NCBI RefSeq assembly: GCF_019734885.1
Contig: NZ_JAAXCM010000055.1
Location: 1-46,604 of the forward strand
Length of the DNA: 46,604 nt
Reading direction: 5' to 3'
Source: Pseudocoprococcus catus
GTDB taxonomy: Bacteria > Bacillota > Clostridia > Lachnospirales > Lachnospiraceae
Position 1 is the first letter of the stretch, and each line of letters opens with the position of its first letter. Below the pieces are notes generated by a model. That model made no database searches, was not told where the DNA came from, and worked only from the letters and a program-made list of their open reading frames with translations. Shown in pieces: positions 41,096-46,604 of this stretch. Made by a program: the position numbers and the translations under genes.

Positions 41096-41152
41096 AAGCA
41101 AAGACCGCTTCGACATAATTCGGCAGGAATTTACCTGTCAAAAAAAGCCTGA
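41093..41152 (+). CDS. Possible 19-residue peptide
   Basis: GTG 41093 opens MKQRPLRHNSAGIYLSKKA and then TGA. AGGAGGG stands seven bases upstream in a hairpin loop. The peptide is basic. It may be a leader peptide for downstream sigma-gene expression, or chance. There is no family. Confidence 0.3.
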   Translation: MKQRPLRHNSAGIYLSKKA

Positions 41153-41182
41153 CCGTCAATCGGCCCCCATCTGCTTATGAAC

Positions 41183-41194
41183 AGGCACTATCGT
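41183..41194 (+). promoter_or_regulatory. Operator-like 12-mer upstream of the sigma gene
   Basis: AGGCACTATCGT is identical to the sequence at 42221-42232, across the start of the XRE repressor gene. A near-complement (ACGATAGTACCT) is at 42300-42311. It is a candidate repressor binding site. Confidence 0.5.
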
Positions 41195-41229
41195 GGCTGG
41201 TCCATAAGCGTCATAAGTCCTCTTTTAGC

Positions 41230-41268
41230 AGCGCCAGCCGCCGTTCTTCGGATGCTGGCGCTTTTGTT
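41230..41268 (+). terminator. Intrinsic terminator upstream of the sigma gene
   Basis: GCGCCAGC (41231-41238) pairs perfectly with GCTGGCGC (41254-41261), followed by TTTTGTTT. It ends transcripts coming from the cargo side or the small leader ORF. Confidence 0.8.
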
Positions 41269-41360
41269 TGTCGTTTTTTCGGGAATTTCCCCGAAAGGTG
41301 TCGCTCACCGCCTTCATTTCGGTTCACCCGTCAACCCGTGAATCGAAATGGAGGTACATA

Positions 41361-41786
41361 ATGCAGAAGATCAATCTTCGGGAACTGTATCCCGATGTGT
41401 ATAAAACCGATGTCTTTGTAGACGTGGCCGAGGAAGTCGTGGCCGCGATCCGGGGCCAGGAGCAGGACGATGCCGCCTATGAACGCCGGAAGTTCCGGCA
41501 CAAGGCTCACTACTCTCTGAACCGGGAGGATGGCATTGAAAACGATGCCCTCAACCGGTCACTCACCCCGGAGGAAGTCCTGGAGCAGAAGCTGCTGCGG
41601 GAGGAAGTGTATGCCGCGCTGATGCAGCTGACCGCCATCCAGGCCCGGCGTATCTACGCCCGGTTTTACCTGGGCATGACGGTGGCCGAGATCGCCCGGA
41701 TCGAGGGTGCTGACCGCCGCCGCGTGTGGGAGAGCATCCGGTGCGGACTGAAGAAGCTGGCGCAGTTGCTGGATACGGCCCAATAA
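41361..41786 (+). CDS. Sigma-70 region 4-like protein
   Basis: A 141-residue protein starting MQKINLRELYPDVYKTDVFV at 41361 after GGAGGT. The upstream in-frame extension to 41268 has no ribosome binding site. The C-terminal ~70 residues form a sigma region 4-type helix-turn-helix (LREEVYAALMQLTAIQARRIYARFYLGMTVAEIARIEGADRRRVWESIRCGLKKL). The N-terminal half, YERRKFRHKAHYSLNREDG, is family-typical. Such proteins sit beside the XRE repressor in Tn916/Tn1549-like elements and activate recombination or transfer genes. It converges with the repressor gene on a shared terminator. Confidence 0.85.
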   Translation: MQKINLRELYPDVYKTDVFVDVAEEVVAAIRGQEQDDAAYERRKFRHKAHYSLNREDGIENDALNRSLTPEEVLEQKLLREEVYAALMQLTAIQARRIYARFYLGMTVAEIARIEGADRRRVWESIRCGLKKLAQLLDTAQ

Positions 41787-41814
41787 CCTGACCGCCGCAT
41801 AGCGGCAAAAAGAG

Positions 41815-41846
41815 AGCCGGTGGGGGTTTTTATTCCTCCACCGGCT
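41815..41846. terminator. Bidirectional terminator between sigma and repressor genes
   Basis: AGCCGGTGG (41815-41823) pairs with CCACCGGCT (41838-41846) around a T-rich loop. It lies between convergent genes and touches the stop codon of the minus-strand repressor. Confidence 0.7.
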
Positions 41847-42226
41847 TACTTATTCTCTAAATGTTCATCTAGGTCAACCCCAGCCGTCTGCACCATCTCT
41901 TTTAGCTCATCAGTCAACGCGCGGGTCGAGTTTAACAGCACTTTTCTGGCAGCCGGAGGGCACGAAAGGTAAAGCTGCCGCATATCGTTGGCGGCTTGCT
42001 CATCTTCAGGCAGATCGAGATTCATCAGGGAATCTAAAGATAAATTCAAGACTTTGCAAAAAGCGCGCAGAACCTCAAAAGAAGGATTCTTCACCCCTCT
42101 TTCGCAGCCTTGAACGTGCTTTAGAGAAACGTGGCTCAGATCTGCGAGTTCCTGCTGCGTCAATCCTTTTTCCTTACGCGCTTTTTGTATCCTTCGTCCC
42201 AGCTCTTTTATCAGTTCCATAGGCAC
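41846..42226 (-). CDS. XRE-family (Cro/CI-type) repressor
   Basis: A 126-residue minus-strand protein. The GTG start at 42226 (MPMELIKELGRRIQKARKEK) is six bases from AAGGAG; ATG 42220 would be 12 away. The N-terminal helix-turn-helix is clear (RKEKGLTQQELADLSHVSLKHVQGCERGVKNPSFEVLRAFCKVLNL). The C-terminal ~60 residues are helical and may allow dimerisation. It faces the sigma-like gene and stands upstream of xis/int, the usual place for an ICE master regulator. A 12-base motif overlaps its own start region. Confidence 0.88.
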   Translation of the reverse strand: MPMELIKELGRRIQKARKEKGLTQQELADLSHVSLKHVQGCERGVKNPSFEVLRAFCKVLNLSLDSLMNLDLPEDEQAANDMRQLYLSCPPAARKVLLNSTRALTDELKEMVQTAGVDLDEHLENK

Positions 42227-42232
42227 TATCGT
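42221..42232. promoter_or_regulatory. Operator-like 12-mer at the repressor start
   Basis: AGGCACTATCGT, identical to 41183-41194. It covers the repressor's start codon and the bases just upstream on the minus strand, suitable for autoregulation. Confidence 0.5.
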
Positions 42233-42293
42233 CTCCTTAATTATATTTTATCGTGCCCATTTCCTTGCAGGAAGAACCTTATAAAAGGCGTTT

Positions 42294-42321
42294 TTGAGTA
42301 CGATAGTACCTATTTTATTGT
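42294..42321 (+). promoter_or_regulatory. Candidate xis/int-side promoter with embedded operator
   Basis: TTGAGT (42294-42299) and TATTGT about 16 bases later form a moderate promoter. The spacer carries ACGATAGTACCT (42300-42311), the inverted form of the 12-mer at 42221 with one change. A repressor bound here would block this promoter. Confidence 0.4.
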
Positions 42322-42462
42322 GCTTGTAAGGAGCTTGCGCTGTCCGTAGCTTCTATGAAGGGACAAGGCAAAATATTTTTTTCAAATAAATCGCAGTACA
42401 GACAGGACAAATCGCCTGTTTTTGTCATGGCTGTCAAGAAGGAGCTTTTCTTTCGCTGACCT

Positions 42463-42780
42463 TTGACAACTGAATACACGGCAGAACAGGTACATAACCC
42501 GCGCATGAGCGAGTGCAGGACGCCGCGAAGATGGAGCAGCCAGGAGGTGATGGACAAGCTGTTTCGGAGCGATCAACGTCCCTGTGACCCGGATGGTGGC
42601 ACATCCGGCGCGATGAGGGCGCGGGGGCTTAAAGATACTTCCTCACGGCCCGCCAAAGACTTGGGGGGAACCCTGCGGCGCACGCTACGAACGACGCTGC
42701 GGAGTTATGACAGCCGCGCCAGCGGAGACCTGTTGTGTTCCCATCGTCAGGGGGCGTGGCAAATGTGACGAAAGCTGAGA
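42463..42780 (+). other. GC-rich structured non-coding region between repressor and excisionase
   Basis: The gap 42227-42915 has no convincing gene. This part is markedly more GC-rich than its flanks and full of short inverted and direct repeats: CCGGATG (42589-42595) with CATCCGG (42602-42608); GCGC (42608-42611) with GCGC (42619-42622); CTGCGG twice near 42673 and 42699; ACGCTACG and ACGCTGCG close together. An open frame crosses it but reads as low-complexity arginine/serine-rich protein with no family. It could be an RNA, a recombination or transfer site, or a regulatory leader for xis-int. Confidence 0.45.
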
Positions 42781-42915
42781 AATATAAATAGGAAGCGTTT
42801 GCCGCTTTCTGTTCAAAATCAGATACCATGCGCTGGTGGTTTCGGCTGCCAGCGTATTCATGTGATTTTGAACAAACACGATGACAAATTTGACGGATTG
42901 GAGGAAATATGCTTT

Positions 42916-43146
42916 ATGGAAAAACTTATTACGCGAAAAGAAGCAGCAGAAATCTTGGGTATCAGCATTGCAACGCTGGACGCGGCCCGTAACAATGGCC
43001 TTATTTCTTATGTGCAATATGTGCAGAATGGCTGTGTGTACTTTACCTCAGCGGGCCTTCAGGAGTATATCGCAAAATGCACCCACAGGGCAAAGCCAGC
43101 AGAAAAGAACGCAACTTATCGTAAACCTCGCAGAGCTGGAGTGTGA
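42916..43146 (+). CDS. Excisionase-like helix-turn-helix protein
   Basis: A 76-residue protein, MEKLITRKEAAEILGISIAT, with a winged-helix/MerR-type helix-turn-helix (TRKEAAEILGISIATLDAARNNGLISYVQ) and a basic C-terminus (THRAKPAEKNATYRKPRRAG). GGAGG lies 12 bases upstream, slightly long. Its place directly before two integrase genes and its size fit Xis, which bends att DNA to favour excision. That function is inferred from context. Confidence 0.8.
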   Translation: MEKLITRKEAAEILGISIATLDAARNNGLISYVQYVQNGCVYFTSAGLQEYIAKCTHRAKPAEKNATYRKPRRAGV

Positions 43147-43230
43147 GCCGGTCCGTATCCTTGTCGAAATCATAATGGTCTGATAAAACATAGATACAGC
43201 GCTGGAGTATATTCTTAGGAGGTGGAGGAA

Positions 43231-44448
43231 TTGGCAAATAGGAAAATAATGCTTCCTCAATATGGCACAGTTATGAAAAGAGGTGTCCTATATTATAGGA
43301 CCAGAATCAAAGACACGAATGGTAAGCTCGTAGCTATCTACGCAAAAACACCTGAAGAACTATACAACAAAGAAACGCTTGCGTTGGAACAGATTGAGAA
43401 TGCCACTTTTCATCGGAAAACGCCCACAGTTGCAGAGTATTGTGAAAAGTGGCTGCTGATGCAGTCGGTTCATGTACGAGCTACTACTTTGACGGATTAC
43501 ACCTCAAAGGTCAGGCGGCATATTATAGCGGAATTGGGAGATAAACGGATGGGTGAGGTTAGCCTGGATGATATTCAGCTTGCCCTTGTTCCGGTTTCCA
43601 AGAAATCTGCATCGGTTTATAAATCTGTGGTAATCCTTTACAAATCTATCTTTCGCGCAGCGATGGAAAGCAGGATCATTGACCATAACCCGACGATTTA
43701 TCTCACGACAAAAGGTGGCGGTGTTCCACAAGAGGATCGTCAGGCTTTGACAGATGAACAGGCAGCACGCCTTTTGGATGCTATCCGAGATTTGCCGCCT
43801 TATGTCTTTGTCATGATTGGTTTATATGCAGGGCTGCGCCGGGAAGAAATTCTTGCTCTGCAATGGGATTCAGTATATCTGGATACGGATACTCCATATC
43901 TGACGGTAAGGCGGGCATGGCACACAGAACACAACAGACCGGTAATCTCAGACGAATTGAAAACCAAGGCTGCGGAGAGAAATATCCCTCTTCCTGTTTG
44001 CTTGGCTGAGTGTTTGAAAGCAGCAAAGGAAACATCGACTTCGGAGTATGTGGTTTCAAACCGGGACGGCGAACCGCTGTCCTACACGCAGTTTAAGCGA
44101 CTTTGGCAGTATATTGTTACGAGGACGGTCAAGGAGCGGAGCTATTATCGGTATGAAGATGGAAAAAGAGTAAAGCATACTGTCACACCTGTCTTGGGAG
44201 AAAAGGCTGCTCATAACGGAAAAGTGGTTTACAGTCTGGACTTTGAAGTAACACCCCATCAGCTGCGGCATACTTACATTACCAATCTCATTCATGCATC
44301 GGTAGATCCCAAAACGGTTCAATACCTGGCAGGCCATGAAAGCAGCAAGATTACCATGGACATTTATGCAAAGGTTAAGTACAACAGACCAGATGAGCTG
44401 GTCAGATCAATGAGTTGCGCGTTTGCAAGCTGGGACGCAGCACAGTAA
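43231..44448 (+). CDS. int: Tyrosine recombinase (integrase 1)
   Basis: The TTG start at 43231 (ANRKIMLPQYGTVMKRGVLYY) follows AGGAGG by eight bases and aligns with the start of the second integrase; the earlier GTG 43222 lies inside that site. The 405 residues have an N-terminal arm-binding region, a core-binding domain (AEYCEKWLLMQSVHVRATTL) and a catalytic domain with R203 (AGLRREE), H343/R346 (HQLRHTY), H369 (AGHESS) and nucleophile Y379 (DIYAKV). All catalytic residues are present. It is about 60% identical by eye to the next gene. Integrates and excises the element, presumably at rpsI. Confidence 0.93.
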   Translation: MANRKIMLPQYGTVMKRGVLYYRTRIKDTNGKLVAIYAKTPEELYNKETLALEQIENATFHRKTPTVAEYCEKWLLMQSVHVRATTLTDYTSKVRRHIIAELGDKRMGEVSLDDIQLALVPVSKKSASVYKSVVILYKSIFRAAMESRIIDHNPTIYLTTKGGGVPQEDRQALTDEQAARLLDAIRDLPPYVFVMIGLYAGLRREEILALQWDSVYLDTDTPYLTVRRAWHTEHNRPVISDELKTKAAERNIPLPVCLAECLKAAKETSTSEYVVSNRDGEPLSYTQFKRLWQYIVTRTVKERSYYRYEDGKRVKHTVTPVLGEKAAHNGKVVYSLDFEVTPHQLRHTYITNLIHASVDPKTVQYLAGHESSKITMDIYAKVKYNRPDELVRSMSCAFASWDAAQ

Positions 44449-44471
44449 TAATAAAATAGGAAGTAAAGCAG

Positions 44472-44502
44472 GAGCGAGGCAAGGATGTCTCGCTCTTTGT
44501 TT
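44472..44502 (+). terminator. Terminator between the two integrase genes
   Basis: GAGCGAG (44472-44478) pairs perfectly with CTCGCTC (44489-44495), followed by TTTGTTTT. It indicates that integrase 2 is probably transcribed on its own. Confidence 0.8.
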
Positions 44503-44551
44503 TACATCAGCCGTATCTTTGATTAAATCGAGGCTTTCTGATAAAAAGAGA

Positions 44552-44572
44552 GTGTAGATACGGAGACTACAC
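44552..44572. repeat. Inverted repeat before integrase 2
   Basis: GTGTAG (44552-44557) and CTACAC (44567-44572) flank ATACGGAGA, ending 24 bases before the integrase 2 start. It may be a regulator or recombinase site or a small mRNA hairpin. Confidence 0.5.
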
Positions 44573-44596
44573 ATTATCAAGAAAGGACGATCAAAG

Positions 44597-45808
44597 ATGG
44601 CAAAAAAGAAAACACAGATCCCGAAGTATGGGACCATTACATTGAAAGGAATCCAGTATTACAGAACCAGGATTACGGATGCAGATGGCAAAGAGTTGAG
44701 TTTGTATGCCGCTACTTGTGAAGAATTGTATGAGAAGCAGTTAGAGGCCCGGAAGCAGGTGGAAGAAATTATCTTTCACCGGCAGCACCCGACAGTAGCT
44801 GAGTATGGAGAGAAGTGGCTGCTGATGCAGTCGGCAAAGGTGTCTGCGTCTACACTCAGAGGTTATACGAGGGATATGACAAACTATATCATCAAACCTT
44901 TGGGAGAGATGTATATGGAAGAAGTGACTGCTGACGATATTCGGCTGGCTCTTGTTCCATTGTCAAAGAAATCGGAAGGCTTATACAATAAGGTCAATAT
45001 GCTGCTCAAGTGCATTTTTTATGCGGCAGAGAGAAACCAAATTCTTGAACACAATCCCTGTGCGGGAATATCCGGTAAAGGCGGAAAACCGACAAAAAAG
45101 AAGGAGGCATTGACAGATCAGCAGGTAGCCGTGCTTCTGGATACAGTCAAGGGGCTTCCTCCATATTTGTTTATTATGCTCGGTTTGTATTCCGGTCTGC
45201 GTCGGGAAGAAATTCTTGCACTGCAATGGGATTGTGTATTTCTGGACGAGGATACACCTTATCTATCAGTGAGGCGGGCATGGCGTACAGAGCATAACAG
45301 ACCCGTGGTTTCTACGGTGCTAAAGACTCCAGCGGCAAAAAGGGATATTCCGATACCGAAGTGTTTGGTAGATTGTCTGAGAGAAACGAAAGAAAATTCC
45401 ATATCAGATTATGTGATCGCTGACAGCAAAGGAGAGCCACTGGCTGCCTCGCAGTTCCAAAGAGTGTGGCAGTATGTCGTTGTCCGCTCCACTAAGCCCC
45501 GGAACTATTATAAGTATGTAAATGGGGAGAGTATCAAATATACGGTTACTCCAACGCTGGGTATGACCCAGAAGAATCAACCCCAAATCAAATATACGCT
45601 GGACTTTGATGTGACACCTCATCAGCTGCGGCACACTTACATCACCAATCTTCTCTATGCGGGCGTTGATCCAAAGACAGTACAATACCTTGCCGGACAC
45701 GAAAACAGCAAAACAACTATGGACATCTATGCAAAAGTGAAGTATAATAAACCAGAGGAGTTGTTTGGGGTAGTAAATGGTGCGTTTCATCAGGCTATCG
45801 CTGAATGA
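44597..45808 (+). CDS. int: Tyrosine recombinase (integrase 2)
   Basis: A 403-residue protein, MAKKKTQIPKYGTITLKGIQ, with AAAGGACG upstream of the ATG. Domain order is as in integrase 1: core-binding domain (AEYGEKWLLMQSAKVSASTL), then catalytic R202 (SGLRREE), H342/R345 (HQLRHTY), H368 (AGHENS) and Y378 (DIYAKV). All are intact. It ends 118 bases before the right att core, the usual place for the integrase that acts on that site. Two full integrases in tandem suggest duplication or capture; either or both may catalyse rpsI integration. Confidence 0.93.
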   Translation: MAKKKTQIPKYGTITLKGIQYYRTRITDADGKELSLYAATCEELYEKQLEARKQVEEIIFHRQHPTVAEYGEKWLLMQSAKVSASTLRGYTRDMTNYIIKPLGEMYMEEVTADDIRLALVPLSKKSEGLYNKVNMLLKCIFYAAERNQILEHNPCAGISGKGGKPTKKKEALTDQQVAVLLDTVKGLPPYLFIMLGLYSGLRREEILALQWDCVFLDEDTPYLSVRRAWRTEHNRPVVSTVLKTPAAKRDIPIPKCLVDCLRETKENSISDYVIADSKGEPLAASQFQRVWQYVVVRSTKPRNYYKYVNGESIKYTVTPTLGMTQKNQPQIKYTLDFDVTPHQLRHTYITNLLYAGVDPKTVQYLAGHENSKTTMDIYAKVKYNKPEELFGVVNGAFHQAIAE

Positions 45809-45926
45809 AAGAAGGCCGTTTTTTATGGTCCGCACACCGGATAACTGGGAAGCAGAAAGCCGGAAAAGCCCGGAATATCAAGGAAAAACAGCTCAAAAAC
45901 TCGCGCAGTACGGTCTCAAAGCAGCT

Positions 45927-45958
45927 CGTCGCGCTCCGCAGTTCAGCAAGCGATAATC
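45927..45958. repeat. Right attachment core (32-bp direct repeat of rpsI 3' end)
   Basis: Identical to 1505-1536. Immediately left of it, 45906-45926 reads CAGTACGGTCTCAAAGCAGC(T), encoding QYGLKAA, the same residues as RpsI (KYGLKAA) but with several synonymous base changes. The element's own att site therefore carries a diverged rpsI tail longer than the identical core. Confidence 0.9.
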
Positions 45959-45981
45959 TACGCGATGGCCATGAGCCATGC

Positions 45982-46045
45982 GACGTCAAATATGAAAAGC
46001 TTCGCCCATGCTTGCATGAGGCGGAGCTTTTTTTCATTTGACGTC
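45982..46045. repeat. Large two-part hairpin just outside the right att core
   Basis: GACGTCAAAT (45982-45991) pairs with ATTTGACGTC (46036-46045); inside, AAAAGCTTCGCC (45995-46006) pairs with GGCGGAGCTTTT (46020-46031) with one G-T; the loop contains CATG..CATG. It is absent from the left end. It could be a bidirectional terminator. Confidence 0.7.
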
Positions 46046-46105
46046 ATAGGGCGAAGCCCGTGACCGAGGAAAACCGAAGGTTTTTCGAGGGAAGCAAGGC
46101 GAATG

Positions 46106-46533
46106 TTCCCGGAAAATCAAGGTTTTCCGGGGTTTTCTTATACCTAAACGGGTGACAAAAGTTTGCCCCCATTTGACCAAACGAGAGCCGTTTTCACCCA
46201 ATTTTTAGTGGGTAAAAAATAGGATAACCAGAGAACAATTTCGGGGATATTTTTGAGGGTGATTTGGCACTCTCAGACACCGGATTTTTCGCTGGAGGGT
46301 TTGGCATAATCTGACCAAATCTGAACAATTAAATACGATTCTAATGCAGGCACTCAGTAACAAATAACTGGGTGCTTTTTGTCATGGCGAGGAGGAAAGT
46401 GACTATCGTGCTTGCACGAATAGTCATTTGACGACCGCTGATCAGTGTGAGATGCTCGAAGGGTATCTCACACTGAATTTCAGGGAAAAAGATTCCGGCA
46501 TTAGAAAGGGCCGTCACTTTATGATTTTTGAAG
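46106..46533. mobile_element. Left end of a second, related element (partial)
   Basis: This stretch repeats landmarks of 1570-1940 in the same order: CCCGGAAAATCAAGGTTTTC, CCTAAACGGG, ACGAGAGCCG, CCAATTTTTAGTGG, TTTGGCATA, a CTGGGTGCTTTTT hairpin and GGCCGTCACTT. Identity is clearly imperfect. No gene is seen in 45809-46533. The best reading is a second ICE of the same family in tandem at the same att site, or its remnant. An insert including a TGACTATCGTGC palindrome (46391-46425 region) is not in the left end. Confidence 0.75.
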
Positions 46534-46604
46534 TGAACCCCTTTTGTTAGACAAAAATGTAAGTCTAATGAAAGGGGTTATTTCTATGTCTGGAAGAAAA
46601 ATTC
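46534..46604 (+). mobile_element. Insertion sequence left end (IS3-family-like, partial)
   Basis: At TGAACCCCTTTTGTTAGACA (46534-46553) similarity to the ICE left end stops abruptly, within the arm of a conserved hairpin. The new sequence resembles the terminal repeats of IS3/IS150-group elements, and an open frame begins 52 bases in. The rest lies outside the window. Confidence 0.55.
46586..46604 (+). CDS. Start of a probable transposase gene (partial)
   Basis: ATG 46586 opens MSGRKI, with AAAGGGG upstream. Only six codons are in the window. The position just inside an IS-like end suggests an OrfA-type transposase, but this cannot be verified here. Confidence 0.4.

Larger units (their letters stand above)
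1505..45958. mobile_element. Integrative conjugative element (Tn1549/CTn5-like) in rpsI
   Basis: The region is bracketed by a 32-bp identical direct repeat (1505-1536, 45927-45958) that includes the rpsI 3' end. It encodes a full set of ICE functions: ParA/ParB, type IV secretion genes (VirD4, VirB4, VirB6-like, PrgI, CHAP hydrolase), topoisomerase III, anti-restriction proteins, MobC, relaxase, XRE repressor, excisionase and two tyrosine recombinases next to the right end. Relative to rpsI and rplM the conjugation block is richer in GC. Gene content and order match the Tn1549/CTn5-like family known from Clostridia. The family name is from memory, not from a search. Confidence 0.9.

Noticed and set aside
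42463-42768. 101-codon frame in the GC-rich region
   Set aside because: It is arginine/serine-rich without a fold or a clear Shine-Dalgarno; nucleic-acid structure explains the region better.
45805-46041. 78-codon frame beginning at the end of integrase 2
   Set aside because: It crosses the att core in the wrong frame for RpsI and a large hairpin; no family.
1-46604. CRISPR array or Cas genes
   Set aside because: No regularly spaced identical repeats with unique spacers and no Cas-like motifs were seen.
1-46604. Classical antibiotic resistance genes such as tetM, vanB or erm, typical of related ICEs
   Set aside because: None of the proteins carries the corresponding motifs; the only cargo seen is the two-component/ABC cassette.

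Overview
The window looks like a Firmicutes (Clostridia, probably Lachnospiraceae) chromosome carrying an integrative conjugative element (ICE). The taxonomic call rests on the rplM-rpsI pair, strong AGGAGG ribosome binding sites, and a gene set I recognise from the Tn1549/CTn5-like ICEs of gut Clostridia. No database search was possible.

Layout. 1-1534 is host sequence: the 3' end of a 23S rRNA gene, tRNA-Pro(UGG), and the rplM-rpsI ribosomal protein operon. The ICE sits in the last codons of rpsI. A 32-bp direct repeat (1505-1536 and 45927-45958) brackets about 44.4 kb. From left to right the ICE holds a regulatory/recombination end with repeats and two terminator-like hairpins (1537-1999); parA-parB and a DUF6017-type replication/DNA-binding protein (2000-5152); small proteins; a conjugation block (PcfB, VirD4-type coupling protein, Maff2, VirB6-like, PrgI, VirB4, CHAP hydrolase, DUF4315, DUF4366; 5966-15648); DNA processing and anti-restriction genes (topoisomerase III, CHC2 zinc finger joined to ArdC/YodL/DUF4316, TTRAP, a giant methylase-helicase, DUF3848/3849; 16509-32073); MobC, a minus-strand AlbA_2/Schlafen-type regulator and the MOBP relaxase (32076-36188); an AT-rich cargo cassette of response regulator, ABC ATPase, two permeases and histidine kinase resembling lantibiotic-immunity modules (36656-40916); a sigma-like factor and an opposing XRE repressor (41361-42226); then an excisionase and two tandem tyrosine integrases (42916-45808).

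Beyond the right att copy the sequence resembles the ICE's own left end again (about 46106-46533), so a second related element probably lies in tandem. That copy is cut by what looks like an IS3-family insertion sequence running off the window.

How the parts fit: integrases and Xis excise the ICE from rpsI; ParA/ParB and the DUF6017 protein may maintain the circular form; MobC and relaxase process oriT; the coupling protein, VirB4, VirB6 and the CHAP hydrolase form a Gram-positive type IV secretion channel; ArdC and the methylase-helicase probably protect incoming DNA. Many genes overlap as ATGA, implying translational coupling.

Most unusual: an in-frame amber codon splitting the roughly 2,930-codon methylase-helicase; a complete tnpV gene nested in another frame of that same gene; an in-frame CHC2-ArdC fusion that keeps an internal start; a perfect three-way-junction structure just after the relaxase gene; and several alternative-pairing hairpins upstream of ICE genes.
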